From: Theocolax elegans
Taxonomy: Eukaryota; Arthropoda; Insecta; Hymenoptera; Cerocephalidae
Direction: 5' to 3'
NCBI GenBank assembly: GCA_026168455.1
Contig: CM047426.1
Span: 76,039,986 to 76,103,985, forward strand
DNA: 64,000 nt
Part shown: in pieces, positions 34,901-48,900 of the stretch
Position numbering within the stretch: position 1 is the stretch's first letter
Layout of the letters: every line of letters begins with the position of its first letter
Translations under genes and position numbers: made by a program
The notes under the pieces: model-generated
The model's database searches: none
What the model was told of the DNA's origin: nothing
What the model saw: the letters and a program-made list of their open reading frames with translations, nothing else

Positions 34901-37900
34901 TTCTATTTCGTATTTACTGAAAGTATGAACGGGGATTTTGGTTAAAAAATTTTTTTCATGAAACTACAACTGTCTGAATATTAGACCTAAAAGCGAACAT
35001 GACGAAATTTGAAATCAACCTTCATTTTTAAATCGCTGTATCTTTGGTTGTATTCAACTTTTTGAGGCAAATATTGTTTTTTAAATGTAGGTAATTTGAT
35101 GTACTTTTTGACCAATTTGGTTATTTTATGATCAAAATGAATTCCGCAATAATAAACGTTCAAAACCAAAAATTAACGATTTTTTTCAAATTCGAATATC
35201 CCAAAAAATACATTTTATTTCTTTTTGAAATTTTACTATGTTATTATGCTTCAAAAAAGCTATCGTTTTAGGTAGATGAGAAATATGCTTTTTTTGTTAT
35301 AGTATTTTAATTGCATTTTTTGAGATATTCGCATATAAAAAAAACCGATATTTTTTGGTTCTTTACGTTTATCATTGCGTGATTCATTTTTATCATAAGT
35401 CTAACAGAATGTTCAAAAAGTATATAAAATTATCTACATTATAAAAAAAATTGCCTCAAAAAGTTGAATACAACCAAAGTTACATCGATTTGAAAAAAAA
35501 CTTCAATAATAGATCAAAAATCGATCAAAGATCTATAACAAAAAAAGCATATTCTCACCTATCTAAAAAGTTAGCTTTTTTCACGTATCACATACTAAAA
35601 TTTTAAAGTCATATAAAATGTATATTTTGAGATATTCGGAATTAAAAAAAATTATCAATTTTTTCTTTTTGACATTTATCATTGCTGGATAATTGTAATA
35701 AAAAATATAACCAAATAATCAAAAGGTGAAAACAACCAAAGATTCAGCAATGTAATGAAGGTTGATTTCAAATTTCGTAACCTTCGCTTTTAGGTCTAAT
35801 ATTCAGACAGCTATAGCTTCGTGAAAAAATTTTTTAAAGCGAAATCTTCGTGCTTAGCTTTAAATACGAAATAGAAGACATTTTCATAGTTTTTAAACGA
35901 AAATAAAATTCAAAAAGTGACAGCCTGTTCGAATATGAATGGAATCAGCCACATAAATAATGTGCTAATTATAAATACAAAAATAAATGAATAATTTCTT
36001 GTTTTTATTGTTGTTGTCGAATAAAGTGGCCTTTTTCAGGTAATTTTGGTGAAAATTTTTATATGCACTTCGGGAGGTAAGACGGTTATTCCCTTGGATT
36101 AATTACTAGTAAAACCTTGCTAAAGCTCAGTCAGTAACTTTCATCCCTAGAATAGACGCCTACTTTACTCCCTTTGTGCATAAATAACTATGAATGTGAT
36201 TTACATTTAACTTGTATATTAAAATCTTAAATTGTTTTCTTTTTTATTACCACAAAGATTTATATGGGTATGATAAAATCTAAGTTTTTTTACTTTAAGC
36301 AAGTTCTTTCTTTACGAAAAGATTACTAAAACATCTAAAAACTTTATTTTAGATATGATTAAACAACTACTGGCTTGCTACAGGGTTGACATTATGACCA
36401 TTAAGGAAAATGGGCTTACCAGTCGGACGCCGAAAATTCGTACTACTCTCAGAAACGACAAAATTTTAAATGTGTGGGCGGATTACGAAGCAGAAAAATT
36501 AAGGGCTTCGGAGATTTTATCTATTCTCCGTAATTATGTCGGCGATTTCGTAAAAAATTTACAATTTAATTACGAAGAGTATGATTCAGGTATTTCAAGT
36601 ATACTCTATTAACAACATTTATAGAATTCTTTAATACTAATTACAATCCTTTTCATAAAGTTTGCAATTAATAAATAACACAATTATAAGTTATAATTTT
36701 TTCAAATTACATTTAAAATGTTTCTAATTTCAACCTATCAAACTAACTAGGAGACTGTCTCACCTTCGGGTCACGGATCTTAACCAAACTTTAGGACTTA
36801 AAAGCGTTAAAAGTGTACGTAATTTTTGAAAAAAATTTGCTTTAATTACCCGTAATTATGATAAATTTGAGCGTTGGAGTCTAAAAATCTGTATTTTTTC
36901 ATATTATTGTATTACAAAACATATCCTAAAGTTTAGTTAAGATCCGTGATCTGAAGGTGAGACACTCACTTACTTTCCTAGTAAGATAACTTATGAACTA
37001 CTCGAAATACTTTAATCAATCAAGGCTGAAATTAAATACTCAAATTAGGTATATGGGAAGTCTTAGAATGACCGCCGTGTCTTATAATTCAATGATAATT
37101 GAAGACATAAAATGTTCTAAACTTTTAATTTGCATTCGCACCTTCCTTTATTTATTATTCTCAAACAATTCTTTCAGCGTGCGAATCACTATATTTTCGG
37201 ATTTCATTGTGACGTTGGGTATATACCCTGTCACATATATTCACATTTAAAAAAACCTTTAACCTTCCATACATATTTTTAAATAAAAGTTATATCTCAA
37301 AGATACAGCAAGATCTATTTCCCGATTCTACATACGCGCGTTATTATAAATTATTGAATTGTAACAATTTAGGTGATTAAAATTTTGAATTGATAAACAT
37401 AAATATATTATGAAACTGGAGATCCCGGTTCAAGCACGGACCGAGGCTTTTTTTTCATTGAAATTTCGAAAGTCTTTTTTAAGATTTTTTTCGTTATTTG
37501 TTGAACGTATTAGAATGTTTCGCGAAACGGGATGTCGAATTGTCTTGTATTTGAAAGAAATATATTAAAACACCTTCAATGAAGGTGTCAATATTCGCAA
37601 GTATGGTTTCCAATCGCACTTTCAAAAAAGTTATCTGAGAAAAAAAATCTGTAATTCTTATTTCCATCTTGTTACTTATTTTTATTTTAATTAGACATTT
37701 TATATAATTTTGCTTAAACTCCATAAAGAGTTTCTGCAATAGAAAGTACTGAAATCAAAGGGGCATAATCGACAAGTATTTTGTACCATACCATAAATTT
37801 GTTGTTAATTAAACATTTATATATTTCACTTATTTCTGCAAAACTATTGAAACAGAAATTTCTCTCTTTTTTTATTCTCTTTAAATAAAATATTAGTATT

Positions 37901-38450
37901 TTGTATATCTTACTTATTATTTATGCGTGAATGAATTCGTACAAAACTTGTTGTACAGTAAAGATTGGTAATTAAGAACGTAATGCGTGGCCAATAGCAC
38001 AAGTACATAATGTAATAATGCAGCGGTTAGAAAAGTAAAAATCTGAGGGGATAGTTAACGGTATATAATGGCTCTTGCGCCTATACTTGCGTCAGGCTCT
38101 GTCGAGCCTTTTGATAGCTATTTAAATTTGCTATTTTACATAAGAGGGTATTTGTTATCGAATCAAATTATTAATAAAAAATTATTGTCACAATTTTCTT
38201 GGAATTACGTAGACCTTGATGATGATCTCGACGAAGGTGCAGTAGATATTCTGGACGATAATTTGCAAGTTGAAAATGAAATCATTCAGAATGAGCAAGA
38301 TCTCACTGCGACTACCGTTAAACGTAAAAGACGGAGGATTCGTGGTAAGATACTAGAGAATTCTTTTACAATTCTAAAAACCTTGTTCTAAAAAAAATTC
38401 TGAAAAATTAAAAATTTCAATTGAAATACAGTAAATTCATGGTAATACAG

Positions 38451-38490
<40 letters not shown>

Positions 38491-39893
38491 TTGTTTTTGT
38501 GAACGTGTTGAAATTTTGGTTAGAAAAATTGACAAAATAAAAGCATCAGAGCCCTTGGTTCAGCGAAGGTCCCAAAATTAGCGTCCATACTCACTTACGT
38601 AAGGTGTATTTTTGAGTTTTCATAGGATTGGACTCAACTTTTGAAAAAAAAACTCATTTAAATTATTTATCAGGAACTAATTGGAAGAGAACCTTAAAAA
38701 CATAAATTTAATGTTATTGAACAAAGAAAAATTTAATTTTTATACAATTTTCGCTTCCTTGTAAATGAGTTCTAAATTTATTTTATCGATGTTTTGACAC
38801 TTGATGAGTCAAAATATGGAATTTCAAAAAAATATCTGTTTGAACGTCGGTGTGTGTTCATGTGAAATCAAATATCTTTTCCATGCAGTGGAAGTAAATT
38901 GCTACTTTGTTCCCCGTTTTTGAGAAGCAAAATAGGATTTGCTAAACAAATTTTAGAAGCTTTTATTATTTTTGTTCACTTACTTTATAGCAATTATTTT
39001 GAAGAAGTTTTTCTAAATATTTCAGCCCAATCCCATGATAAGTCATAAATAAACCTTGACGTATGTAATTTAAGTACAAACACTGATTTTGGGTACTTTG
39101 CTGAATCAAAGATTCTGATAGTTTTATGAGGTCAAATTTTGCTAACCAAAATTTCAAAATGTTCAAAAAAACAATAATTTTGGTCTACAATTAATTAAAC
39201 TTGTAATTGAAATTTTTTATTTTAAGACCCGAATTATTTGAATCATTTGATATTGACATTTTTGACCGCTGGATAAAAAAAATATCTACGAAACTAAAAC
39301 AAATAGCTGTATTTATAATAGTAATAGTGTTATTTCACTGTCAAAAGAAAATATTTTGAGTAACAAAGAAAAGATTCACAATTAAAAATCGAAGTTTCAT
39401 TTTTAATATTGAAGATATATCCATATATAAACAAATTTTGTATGTATATATGAAAAATATATGGAAATCTATCAACGGATGTCTCCAGGCTGTTGCGAAA
39501 TCCAATTTCATGCAATTGGTATACTTTCGTAAACTTAAAAACATTTAGATGGACTTTGATTAAATTTTACTATTTTCATTGGGATAATATTTGTTTAAAA
39601 AGTTACCAGCTTCAGCTAAACTGTCCGTCAAAAGATGTCAAACTTACACGTAACCTTTCACTGTGTATGAATGCAATATTAAATCTACTGTACTAAAATA
39701 TCGAATACTTTCATTGAAATCTAAGCAGATTTTGATGACGATACTGAAGAAGACATGGCGCACGACACGGATAAGAATACGTGTTTGGAACTTGAGTACA
39801 ATGAAGTTGCAATTCACCACACAAACATTGAAATCGAATGCAAAAGAAGCAAAGTCTCTGGTAAGAATACTACATTACGATGCAAGCTAGTCA

Positions 39894-39928
<35 letters not shown>

Positions 39929-42900
39929 ATCTAACACATATTTCTGGGATCCACAGTTTCTAGGATCCTATGCAAATTTTGGGATCCACGATATGATTTT
40001 CTAGGATTTGAAAATAATTTTCTGGGATACCAGAAACATTTTTCTGGGATACCGGGAACATTTTTCTGGGATATGGGAAAAATTTTTCTGGGATTCAGAA
40101 GCACTTACCAGACTATTTAATGGCTTCTGGGATCCTTACAGCGGATTTGCTACAGAGACATAAAATATAATTTTATCAGCACAAGAAATCTTTAAAATAG
40201 CAATTAGCATTATATTGTATTATGACAGTAAATTAAACAGAAAATTATTAATAAATAACGTTCTCCCGAGTTAAATCAATATATTTTCAAATACTGACAT
40301 TTTGTATTGATAAATCATAATAAAATTATTTTATTTCTCTCCTATAGATTGTACTACGAATTTGAATATCATACTTTAAACTTCGATAATCGGGAACAAA
40401 GAGTGTCAACACACTTTCAGTTTGACAAAGCCGGTAATTCAGTAAGGCCTTTTAAAAAAGTGCTATCACGTTTCTGGACAAAATCAGAGCTATTTCGGGC
40501 AAAATATTTTCACGGAAATTTTTTATTGTTTTAATAATTTTATCACTTCCTAAAATTCTCTAAATCTTAAAAATATAAGAATACAATTTTTCAACAGTAA
40601 GATCAAAAATAATTAAATAAATGGAGTTTTTCAATAAAGTTTTCGTCCCGTCGACCTAGCACTTTTTTCAATGGTCGCCCGAGATAACAAACTAAGCAGT
40701 TACCTGGATTAGCTTTTGTAGCGTCCGAAGAAAATTATATTATTAATTTTCTACGCAATAGTAAATAAAATTATATTATTAATTTTCTACGCTATAGTAA
40801 ATAAAATTATATTATTAATTTTCTACGCAATAGGAAATAAAATTATATTATTAATTTCCTGCCCAATAGAAAAGATCCTCTAGGTGTATGATTATTCCTA
40901 CCAAGTAAGCAATAAGTAAATATCATACATGCAGCTACTAAATTGTATTGTTATAAGTACGTCTAGGTGTATCATAAATTCTACGCCGTAGGCAATAAGT
41001 AAATATCTTACATGCAGCAATTAAATTGCGAAAAGATGGAAACATTCAGATCTACGCTTGTAATTTTCCATCGCTTAACAATATCAGTATGACGTTGTGA
41101 CCGAGATGTACATGCATCAAAGCTGACTACTGATGTAGCAAGGGTATTGATGCTGTACGATGAGATGCTGGCAACAGTAAGAAAATATGGTTAAAAGATG
41201 AACTAGGTGTATGATAATTTCTACCCAGTAGCCAGTAAGTAAATCTCATACACATAGCAATTTAATTACGAAACGACGGACACATTCAGATCTACCCTCG
41301 TAATTTCTCCTCGCTTATCTGTATTGTTATACATTCATCTACGTGTACGATAAAATCTACCCAGTAGACAGTAAGTAAATATCATACATGTAGCAGCTAA
41401 ATTGAGAAAAGATGGAAATATTCAGATACATTCTGTAATTTTTTCTTCGCCCCTTTACACAATATCACTATAAATAACGTTTTGACCGAGATGTACATGC
41501 ATCAAAGCTGACTACTGATTAGCAATATTGATAATGTAAGTAAGCGACTAGTAAGAATATGGTAAAAGTGGATATATAATTTTACCCAGTAGCCAAAGTA
41601 ACATCTTTACGATTTCAGCAATTTAAGTATATGATAAACTCTACCCAGTAGCAATACATAAATATCATACATGTAGCAGCTAAATTGCGAAAAGATGGAA
41701 ATATTCAGATACATTCTTGTCATTTTTCTTCGCTTAACAATATCACTATGACATTGCGACGAGATGTACATGCATCAAAGCTGACTACTGATGTAGCAAG
41801 GGTATTGATAATGTAGTTACGGAGCTGGCACTAGTAAGAAAATATGGTTAAAAGATGGACTAGGTGTATGATATTTCTACCCAGTAGCCCATAAGTAAAT
41901 CTTATACATACAGCAATATAATTGCGAAAGGATGGACACATTCAGATCTACCCTCCTAATTTATCCTCGCTTAACTGTATTATTATATGTTCATCTAGGT
42001 CTATGATAAACTCTACCCAGTAGGCAGTAAGTAAATCTTATACATACAGCAATTTAATTGCAAAAGTATGCACAGATTCAGTTACATCCTGTTAAATTAT
42101 CCTCGCTTAATTGTATTGTTATATGTTCGTCTAAGTATATGATAAACTCTACCCAGTAGGCAATACATAAATATCATACATGTAGCAGCTAAATTGCGAA
42201 AAGATGGAAATATTCAGATACATTCTTGTCATTTTTCTTCGCTTAACAATATCACTATGACATTGCGACCGAGATGTACATGCATCAAAGCTGACTACTG
42301 ATGTAGCAAGGGTATTGATAATGTAAGTTACGGAGCTGGCACTAGTAAGAAAATATGGTTAAAAGATGGACTAGGTGTATGATAATTTCTACCCAGTAGC
42401 CCATAAGTAAATCTCATACATACAGCAATATAATTGCGAAAGGATGGACACATTCAGATCTACCCACCTAATTTATCCTCGCTTAACTGTATTGTTATTT
42501 GTTCATATAGGTCTATGTTAAACTCTACCCAGTAGGCAGTAAGCAAATATCATACATATAGCAGCCAAATTGCGAAAAGATGGAAATATTCAGATCTTCT
42601 CTTGTAATTTTTCTTCGCATAACAATATCACTATGACTTTTTGACCAAGGTGTACATGCATCAAAGCTGACTACTGATGTAGCATGGGTATTGATAATGT
42701 AAGATGCGGAGCTGGCACCAGTAACAAAGTATGGTTAAAAGGTGGACTACGTGTACGATAATTTCTACCGAATAGGCACTAAGTAAATCTCATACCTACA
42801 GCAATTTAATTGCGAATGGATGCACAGATTCAGATCAACTCTCGTAATTTATCCACGCTTAACTGTATTGTTATATGTTGGTCTAGGTGTATGATAAACT

Positions 42901-45900
42901 CTACACAGTAAGCAGTGAGTAAATATCATACATGTAGCAGTTAAAATGCGAAAAGATGGAAATATTCAGATCTACTCTTGTAATTTTTCTTCACTTAATA
43001 ATATCACTATGATGTAACCTAGATGTACATGCGTCAAAGCTGACATCTGATGTAGCAAGGGTATTGATACTGTAAGATGAGGTGCTGGCACCGGTAAAAA
43101 TGTATGGTGTAAAGTTGGACTAGGTGTACGATAATTTCTACGCAGTAAGCAGTAAGTAAATCTCATACATCCAGCAATTTAATTGCGAAAGGATGCACAG
43201 ATTCAGATCCACACACGTAATTTATCCTCGCTTAACTGTATTGTTATATGTTCGTCTAGGTGTACGATAAACTCTACCCAGTAGGCAGTAAGCAAATATC
43301 ATACATGTAGCAGTTAAATTGCGAAAAGATGGAAATATTCAGATCTACTATTGTAATTTTTCTGCGCTTAACAATATCACTATGACGTTGTAACCTAGAT
43401 GTACATGCATCAAAGCTGACTACTGATGTAGCAATGGTATTGATACTGTAAGGTTAAAAATTAGACTACGTGTATGATAATTTCTACCCAGTAGCCAGTA
43501 AGTAAATCTCATACATACAGCAGTATAATTGCGAAAGGATGAACACATTCAGATTTACCCTCGTAATTTATCCTCGCTTAACTGTATTGTTATATGTTCA
43601 TCTAGGTTTATGATAAACTCTACAAAGTAGACAGTAAGCAAATATCATACATATAGCAGCCAAATTGCGAAAAGTTGGAAATATTCAGATCTACTCTTGT
43701 ATTTTTCCATCGCTTAACAATATCACTATGACTTTTGGCCCAAGATGTACAGGCATCAAAGCTGATTACTGATGTAGTATGGGTATTGATAATGTAAGAT
43801 GCGGAGCTGGCACCAGTAACAAAGTATGGTTAAAAGGTGGACTACGTGTACGATAATTTCTACCGAGTAGGCACTAACAAGGGAAGTACATGACCTCCGG
43901 GAAACGGATCTCATCCTAACTTTGGTATGTCTTTTATAATATAAAAATATGAAGAAAGCCAAGTTATCTCTTGCCAATGGCCACTTTTACGGAAGTTATT
44001 CGACATCCAATAATAATAGCAGTAAAAATTACTTCCAATTCGGTCGCTTATAACTCGAAAACAAATAAAGATAAACAATCGAATCAAAAACCAGAAGAAA
44101 GTTGAGTTCAAGTAGATATGGTTTGAAAAAAAAGAAGCTCAAATTGCTTAATTTAATGCAAAGTTATGAAGAAAATAAGAAATTGAAGATTATTAGGCCA
44201 AAAGAAACAATAAATTTTTCATATTAAATTTTGGCCTAATAATTTTCAATTTCTTATTTTCTTCATAACTTTGCTTCAAATTAAGCAATTTGAGCTTCTT
44301 TTTTTTCAAACCATATCTACTTGAACTCAACTTTCTTCTGGTTTTTGGTTCGATTGTTTATCTTTATTTGTTTTCGAGTTATAAGCGACCGAATTGGAAG
44401 TAATTTTTACTGCTATTATTATTGGATGTCGAATAACTTCCGTAAAAGTGGCCATTGGCAAGAGATAACTTGGCTTTCTTCATATTTTTATATTATAAAA
44501 GACATACCAAAGTTAGGATGAGATCCGTTTCCCGGAGGTCATGTACTTCCCTTGTAAGTAAATCTCATACCTACAGCAATTTAATTGCGAAAGGATGGAC
44601 ACATTCAGATCTACCCTCGTAATTTATCCTCGCTTAACTATATTGTTATATATTCATCTAGGTGTATGATAAACTCTACCCAGTAAACAGTAAGTAAATA
44701 TCATACATGTAGCAGCTAAATTGCGAAAATATGGAAATATTCAGATCTACTCTTGTATTTTTCCATCGCTTAACAATATCACTATGACTTTTTGACCAAG
44801 GTGTACATGCATCAAAGCTGACTACTGATGTAGTATGGGTATTGATAATGTAAGATGCGGAGCTGGCACCAGTAACAAAGTATGGTTAAAAGGTGGACTA
44901 CGTGTACGATAATTTCTACCGAGTAAGCACTAAGTAAATCTCATACCTACAGCAATTTAATTGCGAATGGATGCACAGATTCAGATCAACTCTCGTAATT
45001 TATCCTCGCTTAATTGTATTGTTATCTGTTCGTCGAAGTGTATGATGAACTCTACCCAGTAGGCAGTAAGGAAATATCATACATATAGCAGCCAAATAGC
45101 GAAAAGATGGAAATATTCAGATCTACTCGTGTAATTNNNNNNNNNNNNNNNNNNNNNNNNNNNNNNNNNNNNNNNNNNNNNNNNNNNNNNNNNNNNNNNN
45201 NNNNNNNNNNNNNNNNNNNNNNNNNNNNNNNNNNNNACGCTTAAAAAGTATTCGTAAAGTATTAATTTCAAATTGTTTTCATATAAGTTCCTAATTCATA
45301 ATGAACGGAAAACTAATTTATATAGAATTAATTATCGTTTTTTAAATTGGATTAAAAATTAAAGAGTTCATATATGCTCAAAAAGTGTTCATAAAGTATA
45401 CATAATGAATGAAATTAATTACTCCAATCTCCAAGAATCAATGATATTCACATACAATCTGTAAAATAAAAGTTTTTATTGTTTATTTACTAAATATCTA
45501 CTAATTATTTCAAAATTTAAATAACAAGTTTTTTTGTAAATAGTTTAAAATCAATCTAATCAACTCTCTGGAAAAATCTAACCTACACTTTTACTTTACA
45601 TATGTAAATTAATAAAAAACTCTCACAAGTAAAAAATAAATAAAATATATAAAACATGTATACCTACGTTTGTCTTCGTGCGATTAATATTAATTTTTAT
45701 TATAATAAATATCAGGATTAAATGAATTAAAAAAATTTGTTAACACCGTGTGCTTGCAAAATTGCGCCATCGAAGATAACGTTTGTTACACTTGATACAC
45801 ATTATTAACACGTATATGTGACAATAATATGACGTGTAGGAAATATCATACATATAGCAGCCAAATTGCGAAAGGATGGAAATATTCAGATTTACTCTTG

Positions 45901-48900
45901 TAATTTTTCTTAGCTATACAATATCACAATAACGTTATTACCGAGATGTACATGCATCAAAGCCGACTACTGTTGTAGCAAGGGTATTGATAATGTAAGT
46001 TGCGGAGATGGCACCAGTAAGAAAATATGGTTAAAAGATGGACTAGGTGTATGATAATTTCTACCCAGTAGCCAGTAAGTATATCTCATACATACAGCAG
46101 TATAATTGCGAAAGGTTGGACACATTCAGATCTACTCTCGTAATTTATCCTCGCTTATCTGTATTGTTATATGTTCGTCTAGGTGTATGATAATCTCTAC
46201 CCAGTAGACAGTAAGGAAATATTATACATATAGCAGCCAAATTGCGAAAGGATGGAAATATTCAGATTTACTCTTGTAATTTTTTCTTAGCTACACAATA
46301 TCACAATAACGTTATTACCGAGATGTACATGCATCAAAGCTGACTACTGTTGTAGCAAGGGTATTGATAATGTAAGTTGCGGAGATGGCACCAGTAAGAA
46401 AATATGGTTAAAAGATGGACTAGGTGTATGATAATTTCTACCCAGTAGCCAGTAAGTAAATCTCATACATACAGCAATTTAGTAGCGAAACGATGGACAC
46501 ATACAGACTTACTCTAATATCTTGTATTGGCTTAACTGTAATGTCATAAGTTCATCTAGGTGTATGATAAACTCTTCGCAGTAGACAGTAAGTAAATATC
46601 ATACATGTAGCAGCTAAATTGCGAAAAGATGGAAATATTAAGATCTACTCTTGTAATTTTTCTTAGCTACACAATATCACTATAACGTTTTGACCGAGAT
46701 GTACATGCATCAAAGCTGACTACTGATGTAGCAAGGGTATTGATACTGTAAGATACGAAGCTGGCACCAGTAAGAAAGTATGGTTAAAAATTAGAGTACG
46801 TGTATGATAATTTCTACCGAGTATGCACTAAGTGAATCTCATAAATACAGCAATTTAATTGCGAAAGGATGCACAGATTCAAATCCAAACTCGTAATTTA
46901 TCCTCGCTTATCTGTATTGTTATATGTTCGTCGAGGTGTATGATAAACTCTACCCAGTAGGCAGTAAGGAAATATCATATATATAGCAGCCAAATTGCGA
47001 AAAGATGGAAATATTCAGATACATTCTTGTAATTTTTCTTCGCTTAACAATATCACTATAACATTGCGACCGAGATGTACATGCATCTAAGCTGACTACT
47101 GATGTAGCAATGGTATTGATAATGTAAGATGCGGAGCTGGCACCAGTAAGAAAATATTGTTAAAAGGTGGACTAGGTGTATGATAATTTTTACCGAGTAG
47201 GTACGAAGTAAATCTCATACCTGCAGCAATATAATTGCGAAAGGATGCACAGATTCAGATCCACACAGGTAATTTATCCTCGCTTAACTGGATTGTTATA
47301 TGTTCGTCTAGGTGTATGATAATCTCTACCCAGTAGGCAGTAAGGAAATATCATACATATAGCAGCTAAATTGCGAAAGGATGGAAATATTCAGATTTAC
47401 TCTTGTAATTTTTCTTAGCTATACAATATCACAATAACGTTATTACCGAGATGTACATGCATCAAAGCTGACTACTGTTGTAGCACGGGTATTGATAATG
47501 TAAGTTGCGGAGATGGCACCAGTAAGAAAATATGGTTAAAAGATGGACTAGGTGTATGATAATTTCTACCCAGTAGCCAGTAAGTAAATCTCATACATAC
47601 AGCAATTTAATAGCGAAGCGATGGACACATTCAGACTTACTCTAATATCTTATATTGGCTTAACTGTAATGTCATAAGTTCATCTAGGTGTATGATAAAC
47701 TCTACGCAGTAGACAGTAAGTAAATATCATACATGTAGCAGCTAAATTGCGAAAAGATGGAAATATTCAGACCTACTCTTGTAATTTTTCTTAGCTACAC
47801 AATATCACTATAGCGTTTTGACCGAGATGTACATGCATCAAAGCTGACTGCTGATGTAGCAAGGGTATTGATACTGTAAGATACGGAGCTGGCACCAGTA
47901 AGAAAGTATGGTTAAAAATTAGAGTACGTGTATGATAATTTCTACCGAGTATGCACTAAGTAAATCTCATAAATACAGCAATTTAATTGCGAAAGGATGC
48001 ACAGATTCAAATCCAAACTCGTAATTTACCCTCGCTTATCTGTACTGGTATATGTTCGTCTAAGTGTATGATAAACTCTACCCAACAGGCAGTAAGTAAA
48101 TATCATACATGTAGCAGCTAAATTGAGAAAAGGTGGAAATATTCAGATGTACTCTTGTAATTTTCCTTCACTTAACAATATCACTTTAACATTGCGACCG
48201 AGATGTACATGCATCAAAGCTGACTACTGATGTAGCAATGGTATTGATAATGTAAGTTGCGGAGCTGGCACCAGTAAGAAAATATGGTTAAAAGATGGAC
48301 TAGGTGTATGATAATTTCTACCCAGTAGCCAGTAAGTAAATCTCATACATACAGCAATTTAATAGCGAAGCGATGGACACATTCAGACTTACTCTAATAT
48401 CTTATATTGGCTTAACTGTAATGTCATAAGTTCATCTAGGTGTATGATAAACTCTACGCAGTAGACAGTAAGTAAATATCATACATGTAGCAGCTAAATT
48501 GCGAAAAGATGGAAATATTCAGACCTACTCTTGTAATTTTTCTTAGCTACACAATATCACTATAGCGTTTTGACCGAGATGTACATGCATCAAAGCTGAC
48601 TGCTGATGTAGCAAGGGTATGATACTGTAAGATACGGAGCTGGCACCAGTAAGAAAGTATGGTTAAAATTAGAGTACGTGTATGATAATTTCTACGAGTA
48701 TGCACTAAGTAAATCTCATAAATACAGCAATTTAATTGCGAAAGGATGCACAGATTCAAATCCAAACTCGTAATTTACCCTCGCTTATCTGTACTGGTAT
48801 ATGTTCGTCTAAGTGTATGATAAACTCTACCCAACAGGCAGTAAGTAAATATCATACATGTAGCAGCTAAATTGAGAAAAGGTGGAAATATTCAGATGTA

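Noticed and set aside
37411..37448. tRNA fragment (GATCCCGGTTCAAGCACGG)
   Set aside because: Only a T-arm-like stretch; no D-arm or anticodon arm upstream.
40307..40534. Possible terminal exon of the transposase starting at 40348
   Set aside because: An acceptor-like CCTATAG gives the right phase, but it lies inside the later satellite-bearing insertion; the exon at 53831-53958 matches the other gene copy and is preferred.
43911..44521. Paired 66-codon frames (MNSTFFWFL...)
   Set aside because: Mirror images in the arms of the PIF MITE, also partly present in copy 1; not a gene.
45077..45271. 64-codon frame across the N gap
   Set aside because: Created by unspecified bases in the gap.
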